NCBI RefSeq assembly: GCF_001311885.1
Contig: NZ_BBCE01000019.1
Location: forward strand, 1-64,000
Length of the DNA: 64,000 bases
Source of the DNA: Syntrophomonas palmitatica JCM 14374
GTDB taxonomy: Bacteria > Bacillota > Syntrophomonadia > Syntrophomonadales > Syntrophomonadaceae
Reading direction: 5' to 3'
Part shown: one piece after another, positions 9,356-18,906 of the stretch
How the letters are laid out: each line of letters opens with the position of its first letter
Numbering within the stretch: position 1 is the first letter of the stretch
Made by a program: the position numbers and the translations under genes
The notes under the pieces: generated by a model
What the model was told of the DNA's origin: nothing
Databases searched by the model: none
Seen by the model: only the letters and a program-made list of their open reading frames with translations

Positions 9356-11029
9356 TTACACTTTAAAACATCCCTGGCCCACAAACTCCCGTATTATCGA
9401 AGTGGTCGGCACTGCATCGGTGGAAAGAGGGCGGAAATAACTCAGAAACTTGAGCAGCCTCCTGGCCTCCATATGCTCAGGATAATCTGCGGTAATTTCT
9501 CTCAGCAGCGGTTCAGCTACCGGCTTCAAAACTGATAATTCATAAACCAGAGACGAGTTGAACATTACATCGGCATTTTCCTGATAGGGAAAAATATTTT
9601 TTTCTTCCCCCCGCCGTACCGAAGGCCATTGCTTCAAAGTATTTATAGCACTGTAGCCGCGGGTACGGGCATCACGGACAATGCGTCGAATAAGCCGGCT
9701 GTCTGTAGTAGGTATACGATTTGTATAATCGATATTCAACTGGGTCAGGGCGCTGATATAGATTTTAAATTTCTGTTCTGGCAGAATCAAAGATGTCAGC
9801 TTATCATTTAAGCCGTGGATACCTTCAATGATAATTGGTTCGCCCGGCGGAACTTTCATGGGAATACCCATGGGTTCACAGCAGCCCGATTTAAAATTAT
9901 AAACGGGCATTTCCACAATCTCTCCCCTGATAAGTCCCAGCAGATCCTGGTTAAAACGTTCTAAACGCAAAGCTTCCAGGGCTTCAAAATCATACTCTCC
10001 GTTTTCATCCCGAGGAGTCCGGTCTCGATTTACAAAATAATTATCAAGAGATATAGAAACCGGTCTGCGGCCGTTTACCCTGAGCTGAATAAGCAGGCGC
10101 TGGGCAAAGGTGGTTTTACCTGACGATGAAGGCCCGGCAATTAGAACCAACCGAATTCTGGGATCAGAACAGATCATATCTGCTATGGAAGCGATCTTTT
10201 TTTCGTGCAGGGCTTCGTTAACCCTGATCATATCAGCGATATCCCCAAACTCAATCATATCGTTCAGAGCGGCTACATGAGGAATTTCCAGCATTTCAGC
10301 CCACTTCTTGGCCTCTTGAAAAACACGGGCCAGTTTGGGTTGATGGATATATGGTTTAATGAATTCGGGGTCTTCCTTTTCAGGAGTCTGTAAAATCATG
10401 CCCGGCGGATAACAAAAGAGTTTGAAATGATCAATCACCCCGGTACGGGTAACCATGTAACCATAGAAGTATTCATAAAATCCGTCCAGCTCGCATATAT
10501 GAACATGGTCCTTATCCCGGAACTCAAACAGCTTTACCTTGTCTGCCTGCCCCTGCCGGGTAAATATTTGACGTGCCTGTTCCTTGGATACTATTTCTTT
10601 CTTAATAGGCATATCATTAGCTGCCATTTCCCGCATATAAGATTCCAGGGATTCTATATCCTTATCCTCACAGGGATGCTCCAAAAATTCGCAGAACAAG
10701 CCATTGGACAACGAATGTTTAATCACCAGTTTACGCTCTGGGAACAGATCCCGGCATGCTTTAATTAAAAGGAAGGCAGCACTGCGACGGTATATTCTCA
10801 TACCCGCTTCTGAACTTACATCTACCAGTTCTAATTCTGTGGGAATCCACAGGCTGTGGTGCAGATCCTTTAATTCATTTTCTATAACCACAGCTACAAC
10901 CTGGTGAGGGCAATCATCCTGTACCAGAGCTGCCACATCCTCTGCCGTGGAACCTGCCGGGATACTATAAGTACCGTGACCTTTTACTACCACTTCTATA
11001 TGTGGTACTTCAAGGCTGGAGATAGCCAT
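9356..11029 (-). CDS. nucleoside (uridine-type) kinase with ThrRS-like N-terminal domains
   Basis: Predicted cytosolic phosphotransferase of the uridine kinase/phosphoribulokinase P-loop family, fused to a TGS-like segment (about residues 10-75) and a threonyl-tRNA synthetase second-additional-domain-like region (about 80-240). Walker A reads GPSSSGKTT (about 297-305). Downstream are SLDNYFVNRD and IIEGIHGLND, typical of uridine kinases, with RRIVRDARTRG as a lid. At 557 residues it matches the clostridial family annotated as nucleoside kinase. The substrate is not proven: the HxxxH-like residues needed for ThrRS editing are only partly visible. A clear GAGGAGG site precedes ATG 11029. It probably forms a single-gene unit. 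Confidence 0.85.
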   Translation of the reverse strand: MAISSLEVPHIEVVVKGHGTYSIPAGSTAEDVAALVQDDCPHQVVAVVIENELKDLHHSLWIPTELELVDVSSEAGMRIYRRSAAFLLIKACRDLFPERKLVIKHSLSNGLFCEFLEHPCEDKDIESLESYMREMAANDMPIKKEIVSKEQARQIFTRQGQADKVKLFEFRDKDHVHICELDGFYEYFYGYMVTRTGVIDHFKLFCYPPGMILQTPEKEDPEFIKPYIHQPKLARVFQEAKKWAEMLEIPHVAALNDMIEFGDIADMIRVNEALHEKKIASIADMICSDPRIRLVLIAGPSSSGKTTFAQRLLIQLRVNGRRPVSISLDNYFVNRDRTPRDENGEYDFEALEALRLERFNQDLLGLIRGEIVEMPVYNFKSGCCEPMGIPMKVPPGEPIIIEGIHGLNDKLTSLILPEQKFKIYISALTQLNIDYTNRIPTTDSRLIRRIVRDARTRGYSAINTLKQWPSVRRGEEKNIFPYQENADVMFNSSLVYELSVLKPVAEPLLREITADYPEHMEARRLLKFLSYFRPLSTDAVPTTSIIREFVGQGCFKV

Positions 11030-11092
11030 AAAAAAACCTCCTCATCCCCGTACTGTTTATATTATATAACAATACGAGTAAAAGGAGGACAT

Positions 11093-11135
11093 GAGTGATA
11101 TACACGGATTGCCCGTGTGAGGAGAACCATCACTC
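11093..11135 (-). other. two-part stem-loop between pheT and the nucleoside kinase
   Basis: GAGTGAT (11093-11099) pairs perfectly with ATCACTC (11129-11135), enclosing a second perfect stem ACACGG/CCGTGT (11102-11118). It lies just past the pheT stop codon and lacks a T tail on the minus strand. It could be a weak terminator, an mRNA-stabilising structure or a leader element for the kinase gene. I recognise no Rfam family. Confidence 0.4.
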
Positions 11136-11143
11136 CATTTCTT

Positions 11144-13201
11144 CTACCTGCGAGTCGCTTTTAATTTAATTTCCAGGCTGTTAATGATTTTTTCCATGCT
11201 CTGATTAATATCAGCTTCGGTCAGAGTACGTTCCGAAGATTGGAAGGTCATCTTAAATGCCACACTCTTAAAGCCCTCAGGAACCTGTTCACCGGTATAT
11301 ATATCAAAAACTACAATATTCCTCAGCAAATCTTTTTCCGCCTCGGCAATCACCTGCAGGGCTTCACCGGCCTCAATTTCTTGGGACATTAATACCGCAA
11401 TATCACGTTCTACCGCAGGATAACGGGTTATTTCCTCCATCATGGTTTTATTTTGGCTGAAGCTGAACAGCTTTTCCATATCCAGTTCAAAAGCGCAACA
11501 GCGCTGCTTTATATCATAGTTTTCCAAAACAAGAGGATGAATCTCCCCCAGTATACCAATTACTAGATCATCTTTAATTATCCGTGCGGTTCGGCCGGGA
11601 TGGAATGAATCATCTCTCACCGGAACAAATTTTGCTCCATTAATGCCCAGTTGTATAAATATATCTTCCAGTATTCCTTTAAGGTAGAAAAAGTCCATTT
11701 CCACTTTGTGTCTCAACCAATTTATCTCGCTGCTTCCCGACACTATGCCCCCCAGCTGCAGCCTTTCTATGGGAAGTCCGGAATCTGAAGGCATAAATAC
11801 TGAACCCATCTCAAAAAAAGCTAGATTTTCATTTTTGCGGGCTAGGTTCGTACTGGCGGTAGCAAGAAGTCCAGGAAGCAATAAGGTCCGCATCACTCCC
11901 TGTTCTTCTGATAATGGATTAGCTACTACCACAGTATCACGCAGAGGACTGTCCTCATTAATCAACAAAGCGTCAAAAGCAGCCGGGTTAATAAAACTGT
12001 ACGTAACCACTTCAAACAGACTGCGGGCGGCCAGGTTTTTGACCTGATCCCGAAATTTTTGCCAGGGGTTTAGGCCTCCCTGTGCAGCGCTGCCCGCAGG
12101 TAATGTAGGCGCTATATTTTCATAACCGTACAGTCTGGCTACTTCTTCAATTAAATCAACTTCCATGGTTATATCAGGCCGGTAGCCAGGAATTTCCACC
12201 ACCAGAGCTGACCCGTTTTTATCAATTCGGAATTCCAGGCGCTCTAGATAAGACACAATCTTATCTTCAGTTAATTCAGTTCCCAACAGGTAGTTCACCC
12301 TTTCGGGACGCAGCGTGATTCTTTTCACAGGTTCGGGATGCGGAAAAGCGTCACAAATGCCCCTGGCGATTTTACCGTCAGCCAGTTCCTGCATCAAAGC
12401 TGCGGCTCTGTTCACAGCATAAATTACGCCGTTCACATCCAGGCCTTTTTCAAAGCGCTGTGAAGAATCGGTTCTAATGGCTAGTTTTCGCCCGGTGCGG
12501 CGATTATTAGGTCCGGAGAAATTTGCCGATTCCAGCAAAACATCAACCGTGTCATCACGAATTTCAGTGTTTTCCCCGCCCATAATACCGGCGAGAGCTA
12601 TGGCTTGATTTCCGTCAGTAATTACCAGCATATCGTGATCAAGCTTGCGTTCCACTCCATCTAAAGTAGTAAAGAGTTCACCATCTTTGGCCCTTCTAAC
12701 CACGATTTTTTTAGGATCGCCGCTGAGCAAGCGGTAATCAAAGGCATGCAGAGGCTGATTGCTTTCAAGCATTACATAGTTGGTTATGTCGACTATGTTG
12801 TTAATTGGCCTTATGCCGGCTTTCTCCAGAGCCTCCTGCATCCAAACCGGTGACGGTTTAATTTTTACATCTTTAATCAAGCGGGCAGCATAACGGCGGC
12901 AAAGATCAGGGTCGTTGATTTCTACATTTATGTAGTTTTCAATCGGTTCTTCACTTTCCTGAAGTTTAATCTCCGGCAGCTGTATTTTAGAACCTGTTAG
13001 CGCGGCCACTTCACGAGCCAGGTTGATTATACCCAAACAATCACCACGGTTAGGAGTAAGATCCATTTCCAGCAGAAAATCGTCACCCGCTTTTTCGACC
13101 CCCTCCACAGCGATGCCGGCCATAGTTAATCGATTGGCCAGTTCCTGCGGGCTCCACTCGCAATCTACATACTGCTTCAACCATTTGATTGAAACTCCCA
13201 T
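11144..13201 (-). CDS. pheT: phenylalanyl-tRNA synthetase beta subunit, short form
   Basis: Beta subunit of the (alpha-beta)2 enzyme that charges tRNA-Phe. It has the usual N-terminus, the B3/B4 core with LTPNRGDCL, B5, catalytic-like B6/B7 and the C-terminal anticodon-binding ferredoxin fold (ERTLTEADINQSM). At 685 residues it is about 115 shorter than the usual roughly 800. The frame passes directly from AGIAVEGVEKAG to DDFLLEMDLTPNRGD, so the EMAP-II/OB-type tRNA-binding domain (B2, normally about residues 40-150) is absent without any frameshift. Start ATG 13201 follows AAGGAGTGTAGCAA. It is co-transcribed with pheS and controlled by the upstream T-box. Confidence 0.95.
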   Translation of the reverse strand: MGVSIKWLKQYVDCEWSPQELANRLTMAGIAVEGVEKAGDDFLLEMDLTPNRGDCLGIINLAREVAALTGSKIQLPEIKLQESEEPIENYINVEINDPDLCRRYAARLIKDVKIKPSPVWMQEALEKAGIRPINNIVDITNYVMLESNQPLHAFDYRLLSGDPKKIVVRRAKDGELFTTLDGVERKLDHDMLVITDGNQAIALAGIMGGENTEIRDDTVDVLLESANFSGPNNRRTGRKLAIRTDSSQRFEKGLDVNGVIYAVNRAAALMQELADGKIARGICDAFPHPEPVKRITLRPERVNYLLGTELTEDKIVSYLERLEFRIDKNGSALVVEIPGYRPDITMEVDLIEEVARLYGYENIAPTLPAGSAAQGGLNPWQKFRDQVKNLAARSLFEVVTYSFINPAAFDALLINEDSPLRDTVVVANPLSEEQGVMRTLLLPGLLATASTNLARKNENLAFFEMGSVFMPSDSGLPIERLQLGGIVSGSSEINWLRHKVEMDFFYLKGILEDIFIQLGINGAKFVPVRDDSFHPGRTARIIKDDLVIGILGEIHPLVLENYDIKQRCCAFELDMEKLFSFSQNKTMMEEITRYPAVERDIAVLMSQEIEAGEALQVIAEAEKDLLRNIVVFDIYTGEQVPEGFKSVAFKMTFQSSERTLTEADINQSMEKIINSLEIKLKATRR

Positions 13202-13213
13202 TTGCTACACTCC

Positions 13214-14236
13214 TTAGAATTGTTTTAAAAATCTCACATCATTATCAAAGAATAAACGCAGATCATTGACACCGTATTTTAACATGGCGATACGTTCCAC
13301 TCCCATGCCAAATGCAAAACCGGTAACATACTCAGGATCATATCCGCCGTACTGCAAAACCCGGGGGTTTACCATACCAGCTCCCAGTATTTCTAACCAA
13401 CCGGTATTTGAACATACCCTGCAGCCTGAGCCTTTGCATATTACACAAGAGATATCCATTTCCGCACTGGGCTCAGTGAAGGGAAAAAAGCTGGGACGAT
13501 AGCGAACCTCTAAATCCTCACTGAAGATCTTGCGGGCAAAAGTCATCAATATGCCTTTCAAATCCCCAAAGGTAATACGGGTGTCGACCAGGAGGCCTTC
13601 TACCTGGTGAAACATGGGAGAATGAGTGGCATCATCATCACGACGGTATACCCTGCCCGGCACAATGATTTTAACCGGCAGATGGGGAGCCATTTTTTCC
13701 ATAGTTCGAACTTGTACAGGAGATGTATGGGTGCGCAGCAGGATTTCTTCGCTTATGTAGAAAGAGTCCTGCATATCACGAGCCGGATGATCCTTAGGAA
13801 TATTCAAAGCTTCAAAATTATAATAGTCAGATTCTATTTCCGGACCTTCGGCAACACTAAAGCCCATCCCGGTAAAAATCTCGCGAATTTCTTCTGTAAC
13901 CAGACTCAGCGGATGCTTCCCGCCTCTCTGGAACGGCAGTCCCGGCAGGGTGACATCAACTTTTTCATTTTGCAGCCTGGTTTCCATTTCCAGTCTCTTT
14001 AAATCGTTAATTTTTTTGCTTATTGCCATTTCTAAATGATCTTTTACCTCATTGGCAGTGCGTCCAAATTCAGCGCGTTCATCCGGTTTTAGATCCTTAA
14101 GGCCGCGCAGGAGGGTTGTGATTTCACCTTTTCTACCCAAAAACCTGACCCTGATTTCATTAAGTTCATCAAGGCTGCGAGCCTTACTCAAGGTTTCTGA
14201 TACGTTCTTTTCTATTTCCCTTAGTTTATCAAACAC
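13214..14236 (-). CDS. pheS: phenylalanyl-tRNA synthetase alpha subunit
   Basis: Catalytic class II subunit of PheRS. The N-terminal coiled coil (about residues 1-85) is followed by motif 1, motif 2 (around [20 protein letters not shown]) and motif 3 ([17 protein letters not shown]). The protein is 340 residues, the family norm. I place the start at GTG 14236, which follows AGGAAGGATGG and gives an N-terminus that aligns with other PheS. The longer open frame to 14311 would translate the T-box leader and is rejected. The C-rich stretch [12 protein letters not shown] near residue 270 is a common insertion in this subfamily. Confidence 0.95.
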   Translation of the reverse strand: MFDKLREIEKNVSETLSKARSLDELNEIRVRFLGRKGEITTLLRGLKDLKPDERAEFGRTANEVKDHLEMAISKKINDLKRLEMETRLQNEKVDVTLPGLPFQRGGKHPLSLVTEEIREIFTGMGFSVAEGPEIESDYYNFEALNIPKDHPARDMQDSFYISEEILLRTHTSPVQVRTMEKMAPHLPVKIIVPGRVYRRDDDATHSPMFHQVEGLLVDTRITFGDLKGILMTFARKIFSEDLEVRYRPSFFPFTEPSAEMDISCVICKGSGCRVCSNTGWLEILGAGMVNPRVLQYGGYDPEYVTGFAFGMGVERIAMLKYGVNDLRLFFDNDVRFLKQF

Positions 14237-14254
14237 CTTTAACCATCCTTCCTG

Positions 14255-14504
14255 GCAGAAAATAAGAAACTCCCCTCCCCGTAGGACGGAAGCACAATTC
14301 CGCGGTACCACCCTGATTAATTAAACCTATAAGGTTTAATTCACCTCCAAACCCATAACGGCGGTTACCGGAAGGGTCTACTGCAATTTCAACCCCCTGC
14401 TCCCAGGTGAATTCACCCGCCTTCGCCCTGGATGTACTTCCAGTCGCCGGTACAACCTCCCTGTAAGGCTACCTGGCAGGCTACTTGTCCTGTTCCTCGC
14501 ATTT
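14255..14504 (-). ncRNA. T-box leader, Phe-specific (UUC specifier), upstream of pheST
   Basis: The minus strand carries the hallmark T-box sequence AGGGTGGTACCGCG (plus 14301-14314 region), which pairs with the uncharged tRNA acceptor end. Upstream is a Stem I region with the AG-bulge type GGGAGG element. The specifier loop reads GGTGAA-TTC-ACCTGGGAGC, so the specifier codon is UUC for Phe (14409-14411), matching the downstream genes. The final terminator stem is not obvious. A U-rich stretch TTTCTTATTTT precedes the pheS ribosome binding site. A tRNA-Phe(GAA) gene is in this window at 52132. Confidence 0.93.
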
Positions 14505-14715
14505 ATTATGTCTGGTGCAACAAAGCAAAACTGTTACCGCTTATTATCCTTCAATAAAATTACTGGGTTATCATTATTTTATATAAAAGATAATAAACAA
14601 TGCAACCTGATGCTTCAAAAAGACGCCATAAACTTTCAGCCTGACTCGTCATTGCTGGTCCACCCTTTCAGAGAGGTAGAACTCAAGCGAGTTCAATCAT
14701 AGCATAGTGCAACTG

Positions 14716-15507
14716 TTAAAACAAGGAAGGCCTCCGCTGCCTGAACGCCTCTCCTAAGATTATAGCACAGGCAATCGCTGCGTTCAAAGATTCTACTTGA
14801 GAATCGTGAGGTATTTTAAACTGATGTTGACATAGGGATTTTATTTTGTTGCTCACACCACGTGCTTCGTTCCCAATCACAATTATGCTGCGGCCTGTTA
14901 AATTCAGATCGTAGAGATCATCCTTTGCGCTGGGTGAACTGCAATACAAAATATAACCCTGACACCGCAGTCGTTCTATATCCATTATGTCAATATCCGA
15001 ATATATAGGAATATTAAGAACACCGCCCATGCTGGCCCTGACAACTTTAGGACTGAAGGGATCGGCACAGTTACGGCTCATTAAAATGCCATCGACCGAA
15101 AAAGCCCTGGCGGTACGAATAATGGTCCCCAGGTTGCCGGGATCTGATAATTGATCCAGAAGCAGCAAAAGGCTGGCTTGTTTCGTCAAATTTACCAGGT
15201 TCGCCTGCGGTATACGCATAACTGCGGCGATTCCCTGCGGGTGCTCGGTATCGCAAATCATGTCCAGCAGCTTTTTATCTACAGATATCCATTCAATCTG
15301 TGGGTTTTTCTGCAATAATGAATCGTATTCTTCTTCACGGCCGTTTTCGATAAAAATTCTTATCAGCAGATCTTGGCGTTTAATGGCTTCCGTTACATTG
15401 TTTCGGCCTTCCATCAGGAACATTCCGTCCCGGCAGCGGTATTTTTTATCCTTCAATTTTATAGCCTGTTTAATAGTAAGATTGTCTTTAGAAGCAATAT
15501 ATCTCAT
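14716..15507 (-). CDS. TrmH/SpoU-family RNA 2'-O-ribose methyltransferase
   Basis: Predicted SAM-dependent methyltransferase of the SPOUT fold acting on rRNA or tRNA ribose. An N-terminal substrate-binding domain (about residues 1-95) is followed by the SpoU domain with motif 1 DQLSDPGNLGTIIRTA, motif 2 IVIGNEARGVS and motif 3 IPHDSQVESLNAAIACAI. The 263-residue length fits the RlmB/TsnR-like group encoded near pheST in many Bacillota. The exact modified nucleotide cannot be told. It lies just downstream of rplT beyond a strong terminator. Confidence 0.92.
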   Translation of the reverse strand: MRYIASKDNLTIKQAIKLKDKKYRCRDGMFLMEGRNNVTEAIKRQDLLIRIFIENGREEEYDSLLQKNPQIEWISVDKKLLDMICDTEHPQGIAAVMRIPQANLVNLTKQASLLLLLDQLSDPGNLGTIIRTARAFSVDGILMSRNCADPFSPKVVRASMGGVLNIPIYSDIDIMDIERLRCQGYILYCSSPSAKDDLYDLNLTGRSIIVIGNEARGVSNKIKSLCQHQFKIPHDSQVESLNAAIACAIILGEAFRQRRPSLF

Positions 15508-15527
15508 AAAATATTCACCATAAAATT

Positions 15528-15557
15528 AAAAAGTATGGCTTTTAAGCCATACTTTTT
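15528..15557 (-). terminator. intrinsic terminator of infC-rpmI-rplT
   Basis: A near-perfect hairpin AAAAAGTATGGCTT/AAGCCATACTTTTT begins six bases past the rplT stop. Its T-rich arm provides the tail in either direction. Confidence 0.9.
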
Positions 15558-15562
15558 AATTT

Positions 15563-15913
15563 TTACTGTTTCTTGGCCAGTTCAGCCAGAGCGGTGAAAC
15601 CAGCGGGATCGCTAATGGCCAGTTCAGCCAGTACTTTGCGGTTAATGTCTACTCCGGCTACCTTAAGTCCGTGCATCATACGGCTATAGGTAGTGCCGTT
15701 ATCACGTGCCGCGGCGTTAATTCTGGCTATCCATAGCTTGCGGAAATCTCTCTTTTTTAAGCGTCGATGTATATAGGCGTACTGCCCTGATTTCATAACC
15801 TGTTGATTGGCCACGCGGTAGAGCTTGGATTTACTGCCGCGGTAGCCTTTGGCCATTTTCAATATCTTTTTATGTCTGCGATGAGTGGTTACACCACGTT
15901 TAACTCTCGGCAT
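15563..15913 (-). CDS. rplT: 50S ribosomal protein L20
   Basis: Primary rRNA-binding protein needed for early 50S assembly. In Bacillota it also represses its own operon by binding the infC leader. The 116 residues match the family, with the signature [16 protein letters not shown] and a very basic N-terminal tail ([16 protein letters not shown]). It is the last gene of the infC-rpmI-rplT operon. AGGAGG lies before ATG 15913. Confidence 0.98.
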   Translation of the reverse strand: MPRVKRGVTTHRRHKKILKMAKGYRGSKSKLYRVANQQVMKSGQYAYIHRRLKKRDFRKLWIARINAAARDNGTTYSRMMHGLKVAGVDINRKVLAELAISDPAGFTALAELAKKQ

Positions 15914-15935
15914 ATGTTAATACCTCCTGTGCCAT

Positions 15936-16130
15936 TTAGTAAGGAATCAACCTGGTGATTCTCTTGTTTTCAACTTCGCTCACCAGGCCTGGTTTACGCA
16001 GATGTCTCTTCCTCTTGGGCGATTTCCCTCCCAGGAGGTGGCTGGCATAAGCTTTGGACCTCTTGATTTTACCAGAACCCGTTTTCTTAAATCTTTTGGC
16101 TGCACCCCGATGGGTCTTGGTCTTGGGCAT
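15936..16130 (-). CDS. rpmI: 50S ribosomal protein L35
   Basis: Small basic 50S protein of 64 residues starting [17 protein letters not shown], with [16 protein letters not shown] typical of L35. Its ATG overlaps the infC stop in the arrangement TAATG, so it is translationally coupled to infC. Confidence 0.98.
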   Translation of the reverse strand: MPKTKTHRGAAKRFKKTGSGKIKRSKAYASHLLGGKSPKRKRHLRKPGLVSEVENKRITRLIPY

Positions 16131-16687
16131 TAGGCTTCCTCCTTCTTTTCTTTATCTTTATCCTTTTCTTTTTCGGAATCGAATTTGGGTATCAGGACGG
16201 TGGTCATGTTTCTTCCTTCAACCTTGGGAAGTTTCTCAACATTTGATATATCAGTCAGTTCCTCCACAAATCTGAGCGAAAGCTTTTCACCCAGATCGGC
16301 ATGAGTTATTTCTCTGCCGCGAAACATAATGGTCAGCTTAACTTTATCCCCAGCGTTTAAAAACTTACGGGCATTTTTAACTTTTACCTGGAAATCATGA
16401 TCCTCAATATTCGGCCGCATTTTTACTTCTTTGATGGATATAATCTTCTGCTTTTTGCGGGCGTCTTTTTCACGTTTATTCTGCTCAAACTTAAATTTGC
16501 CATAATCCATCAAACGGCACACCGGCGGTTGGGCTGAGGGAGCCACCTCAACCAGATCCAGTCCTTTTTCCATAGCCGTATCTAATGCCTGTCGCAATGG
16601 AATAATGCCTAACTGTTCTCCATCGTCACTGACCAGTCTTACTTCCCTGGCCCGGATTTCCTCATTGATTCGCCAATCCTTGCTGAT
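16130..16687 (-). CDS. infC: translation initiation factor IF-3, AUC start codon
   Basis: IF-3 binds the 30S subunit and proofreads the initiation codon. The homologous N-terminus ([23 protein letters not shown]) lies upstream of the first ATG (16597). No ATG, GTG or TTG is available there. The frame begins ATC-AGC-AAG-GAT directly after AGGGGGTGA with seven bases between, so the start is AUC at 16687, giving 185 residues. IF-3 genes classically use such rare starts for autoregulation, because IF-3 itself discriminates against them. The C-terminus is unusually rich in Lys/Asp/Glu ([15 protein letters not shown]). Confidence 0.93.
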   Translation of the reverse strand: MSKDWRINEEIRAREVRLVSDDGEQLGIIPLRQALDTAMEKGLDLVEVAPSAQPPVCRLMDYGKFKFEQNKREKDARKKQKIISIKEVKMRPNIEDHDFQVKVKNARKFLNAGDKVKLTIMFRGREITHADLGEKLSLRFVEELTDISNVEKLPKVEGRNMTTVLIPKFDSEKEKDKDKEKKEEA

Positions 16688-16699
16688 AAGCTCTTCACC

Positions 16700-16860
16700 C
16701 CCTGATAAAATAAAAAGCGGGTCGCAAAAACCCGCTTACATCTGGCCATCATTAATTCAGGACTGTTTAGAGTCCTTTAATTTAGCCGTTAGTTACCTTA
16801 CGAACAGTAGTTGTAAGGTGAGAAGCGCAGCTTCTGCTTAGTACAAAAAATAGTCTATCA
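16700..16860 (-). ncRNA. L20-type ribosomal-protein leader of infC operon with attenuator
   Basis: The 170 bases before infC on the minus strand form several local stems. The last is a strong terminator (AAGCGGGT / ACCCGCTT, plus 16715-16737, followed by TTTTTATTTT) that ends shortly before the IF-3 ribosome binding site. This is the arrangement of the Bacillota L20 leader, in which L20 binding favours termination. The upstream part contains AAGCAGAAGCTGCGCTTC and CTTAC...GTAAG stems. The family call rests on location and architecture. Confidence 0.75.
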
Positions 16861-16897
16861 CAAACCCCTAACCAGCGCAAGTTTTAATTACCCACTG

Positions 16898-16917
16898 ATT
16901 TACACTGATTAGAACAA
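16898..16917. repeat. dispersed intergenic repeat, copy 1
   Basis: Contains CCACTGATTTACACTGATT, whose complement AATCAGTGTAAATCAGTGG matches the motif seen at 28739, 34530, 52518 and 55782/55837. Part of a REP-like family confined to gene ends here. Confidence 0.5.
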
Positions 16918-16937
16918 CCACGATTAATACTTTTCTC

Positions 16938-16968
16938 ATTTATAAAGATCGAAATAATCTTTATAAAT
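16938..16968 (-). terminator. 12-bp hairpin after thrS
   Basis: ATTTATAAAGAT pairs perfectly with ATCTTTATAAAT around a seven-base loop, six bases past the thrS stop. It has no T-run on the minus strand, so it is a possible but atypical terminator. It is flanked by AACCAC and GTGGTT and sits next to a dispersed repeat copy. Confidence 0.5.
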
Positions 16969-16974
16969 CTGTGG

Positions 16975-18879
16975 TTATAATGCCTTGCTGGTGATTTCTT
17001 CTTTAATCATTTTAAGAAAATCAGCACGTTCCATGGCGCCCAGGTCGCCCTTTTGACGATGGCGCACCGCCAGGCCGCCAGCTTCAACTTCTTTGTCGCC
17101 TAAAACCAGCAGGTAGGGTATTTTCTGCATCTGTCCTTCCCGAATCTTGTAGCCGGTTTTTCGCTGCGAAATCTCCTTCGGCTCTGATGCCCGCCTTCTG
17201 CAATTCTTCCAGTACTTCCAGAGCATAATGATGATGTCTTTCGGTTATTGGCAGCACTCTAACCTGAACCGGAGCCAGCCAAGCAGGAAATGCACCGCCG
17301 AAGTGTTCGGTTAAAATACCTATAAATCTTTCAATGCTGCCGTAAATCACGCGGTGTATCATAACTGGGCGATGCTTCTCTCCGTCTTCCCCGATATAAC
17401 TTAAATCAAACCTCTCCGGCATCTGGAAATCAAGCTGAATGGTTCCGCACTGCCAGGTACGATCCAGGCAATCACGCAGGTGAAAATCTATTTTCGGACC
17501 GTAAAAGGCACCATCGCCTTCATTTATTTTGAAATCCAGGCCTTTTTCTTTTAAAGCCTGGCTCAGGGTATTTGTAGCCAATTCCCACATTTCGTCCGAA
17601 CCCATAGCTTTCTCCGGTTTTGTAGAGAGTTCTACATGGTATTCAAAACCAAACAGACTGTAGAAATGGTCGATAAGGTTTATTACACCCTTTATCTCAT
17701 CTATAATCTGTTCTGGCAGCATAAATATATGCGCATCATCCTGAGTAAAATTGCGTACCCGCATAAGCCCGTGCAGAACTCCCGATAATTCATGACGGTG
17801 CACCAGGCCCAGTTCTCCCATGCGAATAGGCAGCTCCCTGTAGCTATGCAGGTTTTGTTTATACACCAGCATACCGCCGGGGCAGTTCATGGGTTTAATA
17901 CAGTAATTAGCTTCATCTATAGTAGTAAAATACATATTATCCTTATAGTTGTCCCAATGACCTGAACGCTCCCAGAGTTCTTGATTTAATATGATTGGAG
18001 TACGTATTTCCTGATAACCGGCCTTGCGGTGTTCTTCCCGCCAGAAACTTTCCAATTCATTGCGCAGGATCATGCCTTTAGGGAGAAAGAAAGGAAAACC
18101 AGGACCTTCCTCCAAAACCACAAAAAGACCCAACTCACGGCCTAAGCGCCGATGATCTCTTTTTTTGCTTCTTCCAGTTTGAAGAGATAGTCATCCAGCA
18201 TCTCCTTTTTAGGAAAGGAAGTAGCGTAAATCCGTTGCAACATGCGATTTTTCTCACTGCCCCGCCAGTAAGCCCCTGCTAAACTCATCAGTTTGAAGGC
18301 TTTTAGTTTTCCGGTCGAAGGCAGATGCGGCCCCGCGCATAGATCAACAAACTCGCCCTGCTGGTAAATACTAATAATCGCATCTTCGGGCAAGTCTTCA
18401 ATAAGTTCAACCTTATAATTCTCATTCTGTTCGGCAAATAATTTCAGGGCCTCTTCCCGGCTCAGTTCTTTTCTAACTATTGAATAATCAGCCTTGATTA
18501 TTTTATTCATCTCTGCTTCGATGGCAGCAAAATCTTCCGGGCTAAAGGTATGTTCACCGTCAAAATCATAGTAAAATCCCTTTTCTATAGCCGGCCCAAT
18601 AGCCAGCCTGGTATCAGGCCAAAGCCTTTTTACGGCTTGAGCCATTACATGTGCGGATGAATGGCGATAGACATCCAGCGCTTGTGGATCGTCCAGCCCC
18701 AGAATCTCCAGTTCCCCATCCTCAGTTATTTCAGTATTGAGATCGGTTAGTTTTCCGTTAAATAAAGCTATTGCAGCGTTTTTAGCCAATTTTGCACTTA
18801 TGTCCTTTGTTGCCTGCAAAAGGGTTATACCCTCAGGGTATTCGCGTTTGGAACCGTCTTTTAGTTTAATTGCTACCAT
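16975..18879 (-). CDS. thrS: threonyl-tRNA synthetase (frame broken near 18160 and 17170)
   Basis: Charges tRNA-Thr. The locus reads TGS and editing domains (18879-18142; HVMAQAV and the HxxxH-like editing site), then the class II catalytic core (to about 17170; motif 2 VGxRHE-like region and the zinc-ligand Cys/His residues), then the anticodon-binding domain (to 16975; GYKIREGQMQKIPYLLVLGDKE). The first break is in an A7 run that needs A8 to give KKRDHRRLG. The second region needs about two more bases (one C and one A, both in runs) to give DFRSEKTGYKIRE. Corrected length is 635 residues, the family norm. Housekeeping status makes sequencing error the likely cause. GGGAGGT precedes ATG 18879. 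Confidence 0.93.
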
Positions 18880-18906
18880 AATATAACCTCCCGTATATAC
18901 AAACCA

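Noticed and set aside
18140-18170. Programmed ribosomal frameshifting at the A7 run in thrS
   Set aside because: Similar breaks occur in a dozen unrelated genes, in both directions and in different homopolymers, without stimulatory structures. Sequencing error explains all of them.
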